Part shown: positions 53,710 through 62,401 of the stretch, one piece after another
Numbering within the stretch: position 1 is the first letter of the stretch
Layout: each line of letters opens with the position of its first letter
Source of the DNA: Echinicola rosea
Lineage (GTDB): Bacteria; Bacteroidota; Bacteroidia; Cytophagales; Cyclobacteriaceae
Length of the DNA: 64,000 bases
Reading direction: 5' to 3'
Assembly (NCBI RefSeq): GCF_005281475.1
Contig: NZ_CP040106.1
Location: 749,501-813,500, forward strand
Translations under genes and position numbers: made by a program
The notes under the pieces: model-generated
Told to the model about the DNA's origin: nothing
Database searches by the model: none
Seen by the model: only the letters and a program-made list of their open reading frames with translations

Positions 53710-54099
53710 TTAATAAGTCCCAAAAAGGTATCGCTTCCTTCTTACGGCCCTTGGTATGCCTGTTTTCCAGCCGATGGTAGAGGCCGTTAAGAAAGGGAGT
53801 TGGCTCGCGTCGTGGAACAGCGAGACCCACTCACTTTTAGGTCGTAGCCATCGGGTGGAAATTAAAATGGGTGACGGATCCACGTCGCAGGGTAAATCCA
53901 TGTCCCATTTTAAAGGGCAGACCACCGGCCTAGATTTTTTTCTTTCTTTTTTCATCAATGGAAAAAAGGAAAAGGATAAAATCCACCAGGATGATCAGGT
54001 TTCCCCAGCCAAAGTCAATCAAAAAAAGGACTTTTAGGTATATGAAAAGAAGGAAATCCCCTTAACTAAACGAAATTGATAATCCGGGTTAAAAAGTCG

Positions 54100-54137
54100 G
54101 CTAAAAAAAATGCTACCCGTAAATCCACAGGTAGCAC
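54100..54137 (-). terminator. Terminator of the susD-like gene
   Basis: TGCTACC-CGTAAATCCACA-GGTAGCA; minus strand continues with T8. Just past the susD stop. Confidence 0.8.
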
Positions 54138-54164
54138 TTTCCAAATCTAAAGTATATAAAGGTA

Positions 54165-55610
54165 TTAATTCACGTCCCAGAAAAGGCTAACAGAAACTTC
54201 GTCACCGCCCATAGCAGAAACTGCTTCGTTATAGCTTGTTTCATTTACGTTTTGCTCGCTAATTGGATACAGGTACCTCAATGGAATATCCTCATAATCC
54301 ATATCGTAGGGGATGTTCAGTATAGGATAATCAAGCCTTCTCCATTCTGTCCAAGCGTCATAGCCTCTGTTATATAAGGCGATGTATTTTTGCATACCAA
54401 TTTTTTGCAAATAATCGCCTTCGGCAGTCGCATAAGCCACAGATGGCTGGGCCAAGTAGGCATCTACAGCAGCATCGGCAATAGGGTCACCGCCAACAAT
54501 CTCATTCACACCAGACCAATACTCGAAGGAAGCTCTAATGGCATTCTCGTAATGTTCTGCTGCACTTCCTGACAAAAAGCCTCTTTCAACAGCCTCTGCT
54601 CGTAGGAACTCCACTTCACTGTAATCAAGAATTACGTGGGTAAAGTCTGGCTCAGTTTGGTTAGGATTGATATGGGAAAAATCCGCATAAACGTTGAAGT
54701 TTCCGTACTCACCACCTACATAAGCTCCTTCATGCTCGGTATAGAAAAGACCGATACGGGGATCATTAAGGTCATTCATAAAGTCGACCATGGTGTTGGA
54801 AGCGACATAGTCATTTCTACCACTTTGCACCAAATCCGACCAAACCGGATCTGTATTTGGAGGAGTTCCCAAAAATTGGAAAGTAGCATCCAGCTCAGCC
54901 GAAGCAAAAGCATTTGGAGAAGCTTCGGCGACAGTAGCTTCTGCAGTAGCAGGATCCACATCGGCCAACAACATGCCCATTCTAAATTTCAAGGAATTGG
55001 CAAAGGCAAACCATCCATCCATATCACCTCCATAGATAAGATCACCAGATGCTTGGGCACCAAACCCAGCATCCACATCCATATCTGCAATGGCAGCATC
55101 CAATCTGGCCAATAGATCCATATAGATCGTGGTCTGATCATCATATTTCGGGAAAGAATTTTCGAAATCCAATGCCTCAGAATAAGGAATATTGCCAAAA
55201 GAAGTCACCAATGTGTACCAAGCATATACTTTAAGCACCTCACCAGCAGCAATTTGATTTACCCTAACGGCTTCGCTCAGGTAGCTTTCATCTTCTTGGG
55301 CAAGTCTTGTAAACTCGTCCAAGTCAATGAGCACGTCTCTATAAAAAGACCTCCACCACCAAGCAGGTGTTCCTCCATTGTAGAAGTCATACCTACTTTG
55401 GTCGATGTATTGTACTTCAGACCATTGCTGAGATAACAACCTATTGATCTGTGGTTCAGCATGGAATTCGGCCATTTCTTTCTGCGCATTGGAGAAAAGG
55501 GTAATTGCCGGCACTTCCGCTGCATCCTTCGTAATTTCATTCTTATCGGTTAGCCCATCACATGAAGCAAAAACAACTGCTCCAAGGAGGATATATATTA
55601 TCTTTTTCAT
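54165..55610 (-). CDS. SusD/RagB-family lipoprotein (SusD-like_2 type)
   Basis: 481 residues. Surface lipoprotein that forms a lid over a SusC-type porin and binds the imported molecule. Lipobox FASC (Cys17). N-terminal region (QKEMAEFHAEPQINRLLSQQWSEVQYIDQSRYDF), TPR-like helices in the middle (LDLLARLDAAIADMDVDAGFG) and the C-terminal RAEAVERGFL..AYNRGYDAWTEWRRLDYP pattern are typical of the SusD_2 subgroup. It starts 11 bases after the SusC stop. The ligand cannot be read: no glycoside hydrolase or sulfatase is near, but a dipeptidase and an M1-type peptidase are. Confidence 0.9.
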   Translation of the reverse strand: MKKIIYILLGAVVFASCDGLTDKNEITKDAAEVPAITLFSNAQKEMAEFHAEPQINRLLSQQWSEVQYIDQSRYDFYNGGTPAWWWRSFYRDVLIDLDEFTRLAQEDESYLSEAVRVNQIAAGEVLKVYAWYTLVTSFGNIPYSEALDFENSFPKYDDQTTIYMDLLARLDAAIADMDVDAGFGAQASGDLIYGGDMDGWFAFANSLKFRMGMLLADVDPATAEATVAEASPNAFASAELDATFQFLGTPPNTDPVWSDLVQSGRNDYVASNTMVDFMNDLNDPRIGLFYTEHEGAYVGGEYGNFNVYADFSHINPNQTEPDFTHVILDYSEVEFLRAEAVERGFLSGSAAEHYENAIRASFEYWSGVNEIVGGDPIADAAVDAYLAQPSVAYATAEGDYLQKIGMQKYIALYNRGYDAWTEWRRLDYPILNIPYDMDYEDIPLRYLYPISEQNVNETSYNEAVSAMGGDEVSVSLFWDVN

Positions 55611-55621
55611 AGCTCTCTTTC

Positions 55622-58600
55622 TTAGAATTTCAGACGAAGATTAAATCCGTAAGTCTTGGTAGTCGGGTAAGCACCACTTTGATAACCTTGGTTGTTACCT
55701 GCTCCCAAGCTTTCCTCTGGATCAGAATACTTCATGTTTTTGTGGATAATCCATAGATTTCTACCAATTAGGGAAAGATCTATACCCTGCACACCTTTGA
55801 TTCTATCTACGAAATCTCTTGGGAAAGTATAAGAGATGGATAGGTTTCTAAGCTTCACATAACTGGCATCATATACATACATGCTGTTAGGGTTGGTACC
55901 TGGTGCATAGCCAAGTTCACCGAAGCTTGAAATATCCAGTCGTGTTGTATTGGGGTCACCATTGGCATCAACCCCTGGTAGGATGATACCTCCAGACGTC
56001 TCGTCATTGGTTACCGGATCTCTTTTTGGATTGCCCAAGTCGTTGACACCTGCTGTCTCAGGATAGATACCCGTCGCATCTCCATACCATCTGTCCAATG
56101 AGAATACCTCTCCACCTTTTTGAATATCAATCAAGAAAGATAAACTGATGTTTTTATATGAGAAGGAGTTGTTGATGCCACCGTACCAATCAGGATTGAT
56201 ATCACCAATAACGTTATTGGATTCGCTGGTCACCATATAGCGGCCATCTTCATCGACCATTGGCTGACCAGACAACGTATCAATAACAAAATCCCTACCT
56301 CTGATGGTACCATATGGTTCACCCACCGCTGCGTTCAATGTCACACCACCTTGTAAAGAAGCCAGCTCAAGGTTTCTATTCTCACCGTTCAGAGACAGTA
56401 CCTTACTCTTGTTTTTGGTCCAGTTTACATTGATAGTCCAAGAGAAATCTTGGTTCTGGATAGGCGTAGCAAATGCACTGATTTCCCAACCTGCGTTTTG
56501 AAGCTCACCGGCATTGACATACCTGGAGCTAAATCCAGTAGCAGTAGATGTGGTAACAGGGATAATTTGATCCACTGTCCTGGTATCATAGTACGTTACA
56601 TCAAATCCATATGCTGCATCCATAAAGGTCATTTCAGCACCAATCTCAAAACTTTTGGTCCTTTCTGGAAGAAGGTCAGGATTGTTCTTGGAGCTTGGCA
56701 TGGAGAACAATGGCGTGTCGTCAAAGGCAGTAGGCTTATAATAAATATCCTGCAATACCTGAGGAGCCGCCGTGTTACTTACCTCCGCATAGTTTGCACG
56801 GAGTTTACCAAAGGTGAATACTTCTTTGTTGTTCAAAAATTCAGAGAAGATAAATCCACCCGAAACAGATGGGTAATAATAAGTGTTATTCTCTGGTGCC
56901 AAAGAAGACGCTTGGTCTCTACGAACCGTACCGTCCAAAATCAGGTAGTCTCTGTAGGTAAATGTAGCACCAGCAAATACACCGTTCACTTGTAATGTTG
57001 ACTCCACTTCGGTAGGAGGAGACATTGGGTTCAATGAGTTGGATAGGGAATACAAACCAGGAACTACCAGCCCACCATTTGTAGAGGCATCGATAGAATT
57101 GATCTGTGTTTTACGGATGTTTCCACCCAAAAGTCCTTTAAAGTCCAAATCTTCATTGATTTGCTTATTGAAGTTCATTAACAAGTCATAATTGAACTCC
57201 TTATAATTTCTGTTAAACCTGCTGTAGTTTGAAGGATCCAAACTCCCTACGGCGATTCTTTCTTCCTGAATCTCACTGTACGTATCAAGGGATATCCTAC
57301 CCATTACATCCATCCAGTCAGTCACCTCATAGTTAAGGGCCATATAGCCCAAGGTACGGATACGCTCATCATTCTGATAATTCTCGTAACGTGTCCAGTA
57401 AGGGTTATCGGTGTATGCAGGTACTTGGGCAGTTTCATTTGACCAGTTCCACGTAGCGTTTCCATTGGTAGCAAAGTACTCAGACTCCAACTCCTTCACG
57501 TCAACGTTTACAGGCCACCACTGACGAAAAGATTGGTTTACATTCAATCCACTATAGCCAGTACCGTACCTTCCGAGTCCTTCGTTCATGGAGAAGTTTA
57601 TGGAGGCAGTTGCGGTGAGTTTTTCTACAATATCGTAACTACCGGAGAAGTTCACGATATTCTTTTTCATTCTACTGTTTGGCAAGATACCTTCTTGGTC
57701 GTTTCTGGTATAGCCCAATTTATAGTATCCTTTATCTGTACCACCATTTAGCAATATACTGGTGCTTGTAGAAACAGGGCTTTCGAAAAATTCCACTGGA
57801 GTGTTTCGGGCCGCTTGCCAAGGAGTGGCTTGCTGATAGAACTCAGAAGCTGGGTTTACGGATTTCCAATCATAGACCATTCGACCATCAAACGCTTCAC
57901 CGTATGAAGCATCATCACCATAATAATAAAATGGAATATTAGGATCAAACCCTTCTAGGTCGGCATTATAAAAAGATGAACCATATCCTGCACCATATTC
58001 ATTTTGATATTTGGCGTAAGTGCTTTTATCGATCTTACCAAAGGTAACACCGGCATTGACTGTCACGCCAAAACCTTTGCTTCCCTTTTTGGTCGTGATA
58101 ACCACTACACCATTACTGGCCCTAGAACCATAAAGAGCAGTAGCTGCAGCACCTTTCAGTACGTTTACACTGGCAATGTCATCCGGGTTGATATCAGACG
58201 CAGCATTACCATAATCGTAACCTCCTCTACCTGTCGATTGATCATTGGTGTTGGTAATGGAGTTATCCACTGGCACACCATCGATCACAAACAAGGCCTG
58301 GTTATTACCAGTCAATGAAGAAGAACCACGAATAACTACATTGGATGATCCACCAAGGTTGTTACTGCTCTTGATGTTCAGACCAGCTACACGACCAGAC
58401 AATTGGTTGATAAAGTTTGGATCACGGGTTTCACTAAGTTGTTCCCCTTCCACAGATTGGGCAGCATAAGGAAGTTCATTTTTACTTCTCTCAATACCCA
58501 AAGCGGTCACCACCACTTCTGAAAGTTCCTCGGCATCAGAGGCCATCGCCACATCAACGACTGTTCTGTTATTAATAGGCACTTCCTGAGTGGTCATACC

Positions 58601-58828
58601 AATAAAAGAGAAGATCAACACTTCTCCACCTGCAGGTACTTCTAATGAGTACTTACCATCCAAGTCCGTGACGGCACCACGAGAGGTCCCTTTCACTAGA
58701 ATGCTTACGCCTGGGACTGGTTCTTCGCTTTCGGCTGAAGTAACCGTCCCTGTTACTGATGTAGTCTGTGCAAAAGAATATTGCAAAAACATACATAGCA
58801 AGAGGGCTAATTGTACACTTTTCTTCAT
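55622..58828 (-). CDS. SusC/RagA-family TonB-linked outer-membrane transporter
   Basis: 1068 residues. Signal peptide (to about residue 20, FAQ), a carboxypeptidase-regulatory-like domain (SVTGTVTSAESEEPVPGVSILVKGTSRGAVTDLDGKYSL, about 24-108), plug domain with FINQLSGRVAGLNI, SNVVIRGSSSLTGNNQALFVIDGVPVDN, NVLKGAAATALYGSRASNGVVVITTKKG, then a 22-strand barrel ending in TKTYGFNLRLKF with the C-terminal aromatic. It imports large ligands with TonB energy, together with the adjacent SusD lipoprotein. The upstream region is about 650 bases of AT-rich sequence. No anti-sigma/ECF regulator is adjacent. Confidence 0.95.
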   Translation of the reverse strand: MKKSVQLALLLCMFLQYSFAQTTSVTGTVTSAESEEPVPGVSILVKGTSRGAVTDLDGKYSLEVPAGGEVLIFSFIGMTTQEVPINNRTVVDVAMASDAEELSEVVVTALGIERSKNELPYAAQSVEGEQLSETRDPNFINQLSGRVAGLNIKSSNNLGGSSNVVIRGSSSLTGNNQALFVIDGVPVDNSITNTNDQSTGRGGYDYGNAASDINPDDIASVNVLKGAAATALYGSRASNGVVVITTKKGSKGFGVTVNAGVTFGKIDKSTYAKYQNEYGAGYGSSFYNADLEGFDPNIPFYYYGDDASYGEAFDGRMVYDWKSVNPASEFYQQATPWQAARNTPVEFFESPVSTSTSILLNGGTDKGYYKLGYTRNDQEGILPNSRMKKNIVNFSGSYDIVEKLTATASINFSMNEGLGRYGTGYSGLNVNQSFRQWWPVNVDVKELESEYFATNGNATWNWSNETAQVPAYTDNPYWTRYENYQNDERIRTLGYMALNYEVTDWMDVMGRISLDTYSEIQEERIAVGSLDPSNYSRFNRNYKEFNYDLLMNFNKQINEDLDFKGLLGGNIRKTQINSIDASTNGGLVVPGLYSLSNSLNPMSPPTEVESTLQVNGVFAGATFTYRDYLILDGTVRRDQASSLAPENNTYYYPSVSGGFIFSEFLNNKEVFTFGKLRANYAEVSNTAAPQVLQDIYYKPTAFDDTPLFSMPSSKNNPDLLPERTKSFEIGAEMTFMDAAYGFDVTYYDTRTVDQIIPVTTSTATGFSSRYVNAGELQNAGWEISAFATPIQNQDFSWTINVNWTKNKSKVLSLNGENRNLELASLQGGVTLNAAVGEPYGTIRGRDFVIDTLSGQPMVDEDGRYMVTSESNNVIGDINPDWYGGINNSFSYKNISLSFLIDIQKGGEVFSLDRWYGDATGIYPETAGVNDLGNPKRDPVTNDETSGGIILPGVDANGDPNTTRLDISSFGELGYAPGTNPNSMYVYDASYVKLRNLSISYTFPRDFVDRIKGVQGIDLSLIGRNLWIIHKNMKYSDPEESLGAGNNQGYQSGAYPTTKTYGFNLRLKF

Positions 58829-59472
58829 ATGCGGTTGATTTGATTTTAGCGCAAAGTAGAAATCTCGATGCTAAAAAAAAATTTTATGATTTTTTAACAT
58901 TTTGATAACCCTAAATCACCACTACTCAAACTATTGGTTTTCAGTAATTTAAGAATTTTAAAATTAATTAAAAAAAATTGTCCTTTTTCAATAGAACATA
59001 TCATTAATTTTACCAATCAATAATTGTACGGAAATCGATTTCTTCAAAAATAAAAACACACTAAATTGTATGTACGCACAAGAAAATTTTACTAAAACAA
59101 AGAAAACCGATCTTTAATTTTTAAGTTTCCAAATTAAATTTTACAACCAAACAAGTTTTTACATAATGCTTTTTAATACTTTTTCAGCCAATATAAATTC
59201 AAAATAAAATTCTGTTTAAATCGATAATACAAAAGCTTGTCGGATTTACAGGAAATTTGATTTTCTTCCGAAATAAAAGAATCCAAGGCCTCAAAAGAAA
59301 CCCTATTACTCCTATAAAATCAACACATTTGAAGAAAACAGTCCCTAAAATCGCCCATAATGTCACAAAAAGGATTCCAAGTAGGTTAAAATTTTTGTAG
59401 CAATAATCCTAAAACACACCTATAAAACTGTACTAAACCGTTCTCTTACCTCCATGCGGTCTTTAGTCTTTC
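58829..59472. other. Long AT-rich region upstream of susC
   Basis: About 640 bases without a gene. A box TACTTTG (minus strand, near 58845-58851) is one base short of TAnnTTTG and could be the susC -7. I see no inverted repeats that clearly mark an operator. Confidence 0.45.
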
Positions 59473-59479
59473 CTTATAA

Positions 59480-59643
59480 CCTCAGTTCAATTATAAAATC
59501 GTCACTGCGAGGCTTAGAGGGAGATATGAGGGGTGGAAGCCGTGGCAGTCTCGGTATTTCGGGATTGCCACGGCTTCCACCCCACATCCTCCTTAAAAGG
59601 GTTCGTATGACGCTTTTTATACTAAAATTAAGTAGAGCTCAAG
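59480..59643 (+). mobile_element. E3 element, copy c (164 bp)
   Basis: Ends CCTCAGTTC and GAGCTCAAG; flanks CTTATAA (59473-59479) and TTTATAA (59644-59650) agree at six of seven bases. The inner near-palindrome GGGGTGGAAGCCGTGG..CCACGGCTTCCACCCC is best preserved here, so the whole copy can fold as a long hairpin. Confidence 0.82.
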
Positions 59644-59723
59644 TTTATAATTCCGTAGTGGAAAGTATCCTTTCCTAAGCTAAATGGAAAGCTCTTGCCA
59701 CAGAAATGATAGAATTCAAAAAA

Positions 59724-59775
59724 TAAAAAAACCCCGGTTATGGGCCATATAATAGCCCATAACCGGGGTTAATAA
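59724..59775 (-). terminator. Terminator of the beta-propeller protein gene
   Basis: AACCCCGGTTATGGGC pairs perfectly with GCCCATAACCGGGGTT over 16 bases; minus strand continues T7. Confidence 0.88.
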
Positions 59776-59849
59776 TTTAATGTAATCGATTATATATTTA
59801 AAAATCCTAAGTACCGATCCTATAAATCATGATCCAACTCTCTTAGGGA

Positions 59850-60737
59850 TCAATAACTGAGTTTATACGCAGCCACTTTATTCTTCATAAAAGTCGGTAC
59901 AAATACGAGGTTTTCTTCTTCCAGGTACCCAATATCTGCAGTATTGGACTGTGCATCCTTGGTATCCAGTAGCTTGGTTTCACTATCACCTTGTATGATC
60001 CATATTTCACCCGCCCATCTACTGGCCAAGTAATTATCATCACCCAAGATGATCAAACCATCTCCTCCTGTCACGGTGCTGTTCAGCACTTCATGGGTGC
60101 CATCATCAGCGTATTTTTTCAGTCCCTCACCATCAAGACCATGCAATACGCCATCTTCATCTACGCGCAGACCATTGATACTGGACTGGCCCTCTGCCAG
60201 GATACTGATCTCACCATCTTCCAACACATGGATCAATCCTTTTTCCATATCGGAGAAATATACTTTATTACCGTGTACATCTATATCATTTAAAAAGCTT
60301 GCTCCCTCTACGACATAGGTATTTGTTATTTCACCTTTTTCGATATCAATCTCTACAATATCGTCGATATCGGTTACGTACAGCTTGCCGTTCAGTATCC
60401 CCATTCCTTTGGGGCCATCCATTCCAGTCACCCATTCACGGTCTAGTATTTCTCCATCTTTCGAAATAATGGAAATAAAGCCCTTACCATCATGGTCACG
60501 GGCATCACCATCGATATTGGCCACATAAATGGTTCCTGTAGCCGGATCCACCAAAACGGACTCGCAGGTAGTAAGTTCTGCTGGGGTTTCCCATACCAAC
60601 GTCATCGTTGGCTCCACCTTTTCCTCCACCACTGTGACTACCTCTTCTTGAACCTGTTCTTTTTTTTCACCATTACACTGGCAAAAAAGCATAGGCGAAA
60701 CGGCCAACATTGCTAATAATAGATTACGCTTTTTCAT
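59850..60737 (-). CDS. Exported six-bladed beta-propeller protein (SMP-30/gluconolactonase-like)
   Basis: 295 residues. N-terminal signal with Cys19 and Cys21 (LFCQCNG), likely a lipoprotein although the lipobox is not standard, followed by an acidic linker rich in Glu and Val. The body is a propeller: TGTIYVANIDGDARDHDGKGFISIISKDG, KGMGILNGKLYVTDIDDIVEID, NDIDVHGNKVYFSDMEKGLIHVL, LGDDNYLASRWAGEIWII. The catalytic acidic residues of true gluconolactonases cannot be placed with certainty; a binding role is as likely. Single gene with a strong terminator. Confidence 0.72.
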   Translation of the reverse strand: MKKRNLLLAMLAVSPMLFCQCNGEKKEQVQEEVVTVVEEKVEPTMTLVWETPAELTTCESVLVDPATGTIYVANIDGDARDHDGKGFISIISKDGEILDREWVTGMDGPKGMGILNGKLYVTDIDDIVEIDIEKGEITNTYVVEGASFLNDIDVHGNKVYFSDMEKGLIHVLEDGEISILAEGQSSINGLRVDEDGVLHGLDGEGLKKYADDGTHEVLNSTVTGGDGLIILGDDNYLASRWAGEIWIIQGDSETKLLDTKDAQSNTADIGYLEEENLVFVPTFMKNKVAAYKLSY

Positions 60738-60939
60738 GTCTTCTTATTTTTATGGTTAATGTAATTTCAAAAATCTTTTACTAAAATTAGTAATTTTTCA
60801 TACATTTTAATGAGTTTTACCTTCTCGTAGAACAAGTTGATAGACGAAAATTTGTTTAAACCCAATATACACCGCTAATCAATTTCTTTTGGGCACCTAT
60901 CAGGGTAATGCTGTACCTTATCTAAAAATAATCAACCGC

Positions 60940-62193
60940 ATGAAAAAAACATCTTTACCTAAAGCTAGCATCTTTCTGCTCGTGGCAGCCTTTAGCTGTA
61001 GTGAAAAAAACACCCAAGTGGACTATACCACGCTTTCTGATGAAGCCAGATTGGAGGCGGCCAAGGAAATCGCCCATGAAACCATCATGGTGGACGGCCA
61101 TGTGGACTTGCCATACCGCATGAAAGTAGGCGGATTTACCCTCCAACGTGAAATCCTCGACGTCTCAGAAAGAACAGATGGTGGAAATTTTGATTTCCCC
61201 AGGGCCAAAGAAGGCGGACTGGATGCTCCTTTTATGTCCATCTACCTGCCCGCTCGCTATCAACAAACCGGTGGGGCAAAAAACTTGGCAGATTCCCTGA
61301 TCTTAATGACCAAGCGTCTGGCCGAAACATGGCCTGAAAAGTTTGCCATGGCCTACAGCCCCGATGACATCGAAGCCAATTCCAAAGCAGGTAAAGTCTC
61401 TCTTCCTATGGGGATGGAAAATGGCGCCGGAATAGAAGATGACATTAACAATGTCGCCTATTTCCACGAAAAAGGCATTCGATACATCACGTTGACACAC
61501 GGCAAGGACAACCTGATCGGTGATTCCTCTTACGACACCAGCAGGACACACGGTGGTCTGACCACCTTTGGCGAGCAAGTAGTGAAAGAAATGAACCGCG
61601 TCGGCATCATGGTGGACATCTCACATGTCTCTGATGACACATTCTATGATGTAATAGAACTCACCGACGTGCCGGTCATTGCTTCCCACAGTTCTTGCCG
61701 AAAATTCACCCCGGGATTTGAGCGCAATATGGATGACGAGATGATCAAGCTCCTTGGCAAGGAAAATGGCGTCATCATGATCAATTTTGGCGGAAGCTTT
61801 ATTGATGGGGGCTACAATGAAAGAACTGCCGAAGTCCGTGAACACATCGTCAATTGGCTGGCCGAGAATGAACTTAGCCGGACTGATTCGGCAGCCAAAG
61901 CCTATATAGAAAAATATGTAGCAGACCACAATGTCTTTCCAGACGTAAGCCTCGTAGCAGACCATATCGACCATGTGGTGGAGCTTGCTGGAATAGACCA
62001 TGTAGGCTTCGGTTCTGATTTTGACGGAGTAGGCGATTCCCTGCCCAATGGCCTAAAAGATGTTTCCATGTACCCCAATTTGATCGCTGAATTGCTAAAA
62101 AGAGGGTATAGCAAGGAAGATGTCGAAAAAATCTGCTATAAAAATGTCTTTCGCGTGTGGCGAGCAGTAGAAGCCGCCGCGGAAAATTCTTGA
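60940..62193 (+). CDS. Exported membrane dipeptidase family (M19) lipoprotein
   Basis: 417 residues from the ATG at 60940; an upstream in-frame TTG would give a non-signal N-terminus. Lipobox AFSC (Cys20). Zinc dipeptidase of the renal dipeptidase family: D52-G-H54-V-D56 (first metal ligands), MENGAGIEDDIN (bridging Glu), THGKDN, VDISHVSD and IASHSSCRKF (His ligands), DHVGFGSDFDGV (Asp). It hydrolyses dipeptides including L,D forms. With the M1-type peptidase next to it and SusCD 6 kb away, peptide use is suggested. Single gene, followed by a palindrome. Confidence 0.92.
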   Translation: MKKTSLPKASIFLLVAAFSCSEKNTQVDYTTLSDEARLEAAKEIAHETIMVDGHVDLPYRMKVGGFTLQREILDVSERTDGGNFDFPRAKEGGLDAPFMSIYLPARYQQTGGAKNLADSLILMTKRLAETWPEKFAMAYSPDDIEANSKAGKVSLPMGMENGAGIEDDINNVAYFHEKGIRYITLTHGKDNLIGDSSYDTSRTHGGLTTFGEQVVKEMNRVGIMVDISHVSDDTFYDVIELTDVPVIASHSSCRKFTPGFERNMDDEMIKLLGKENGVIMINFGGSFIDGGYNERTAEVREHIVNWLAENELSRTDSAAKAYIEKYVADHNVFPDVSLVADHIDHVVELAGIDHVGFGSDFDGVGDSLPNGLKDVSMYPNLIAELLKRGYSKEDVEKICYKNVFRVWRAVEAAAENS

Positions 62194-62199
62194 TCCATT

Positions 62200-62236
62200 A
62201 AGCAGTCGACGGTCCACCGACGACCATCGACTGCTA
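62200..62236. repeat. Near-perfect 35-base palindrome downstream of the dipeptidase gene
   Basis: AGCAGTCGACGGTCCACCG followed by ACGACCATCGACTGCT folds back on itself with few mismatches and almost no loop. No T tract follows directly, so it could stabilise the mRNA end rather than terminate. The remaining ~165 bases to the next gene include CTTACGAGCG-like and CCGCCCAAGGGATCGTGGGC segments that I cannot assign. Confidence 0.55.
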
Positions 62237-62401
62237 ATTCAACTTTTCTCCTTTAGAATAGACAATTACTGACCTACGAGCGTAAGGACTCCCGCCCAAG
62301 GGATCGTGGGCAGAGCGAAGGGAAAGGCGGAAATGTTTGTCAGGTTATTAGGTATTGTCACCCGTGGCCTGAAAAATGATTGCTGCTAGCTGCATCTGCT
62401 A

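Larger units (their letters stand above)
52964..54078 (-). mobile_element. E1 element, copy B (inverted; carries nested E3 and E4)
   Basis: Ends CAATGCCGTTTAGTTA (52964) and TAACTAAACGAAATTG (ends 54078), inverted repeats of each other and of copy A. Flanks ATAAAGCGG before and ATAATCCGG after agree at seven of nine bases, a decayed target duplication inside E2 copy c. Removing nested E3 (53550-53709) and E4 (52989-53200) with their duplications leaves about 0.73 kb, colinear with copy A read backwards. No gene inside. Confidence 0.82.
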
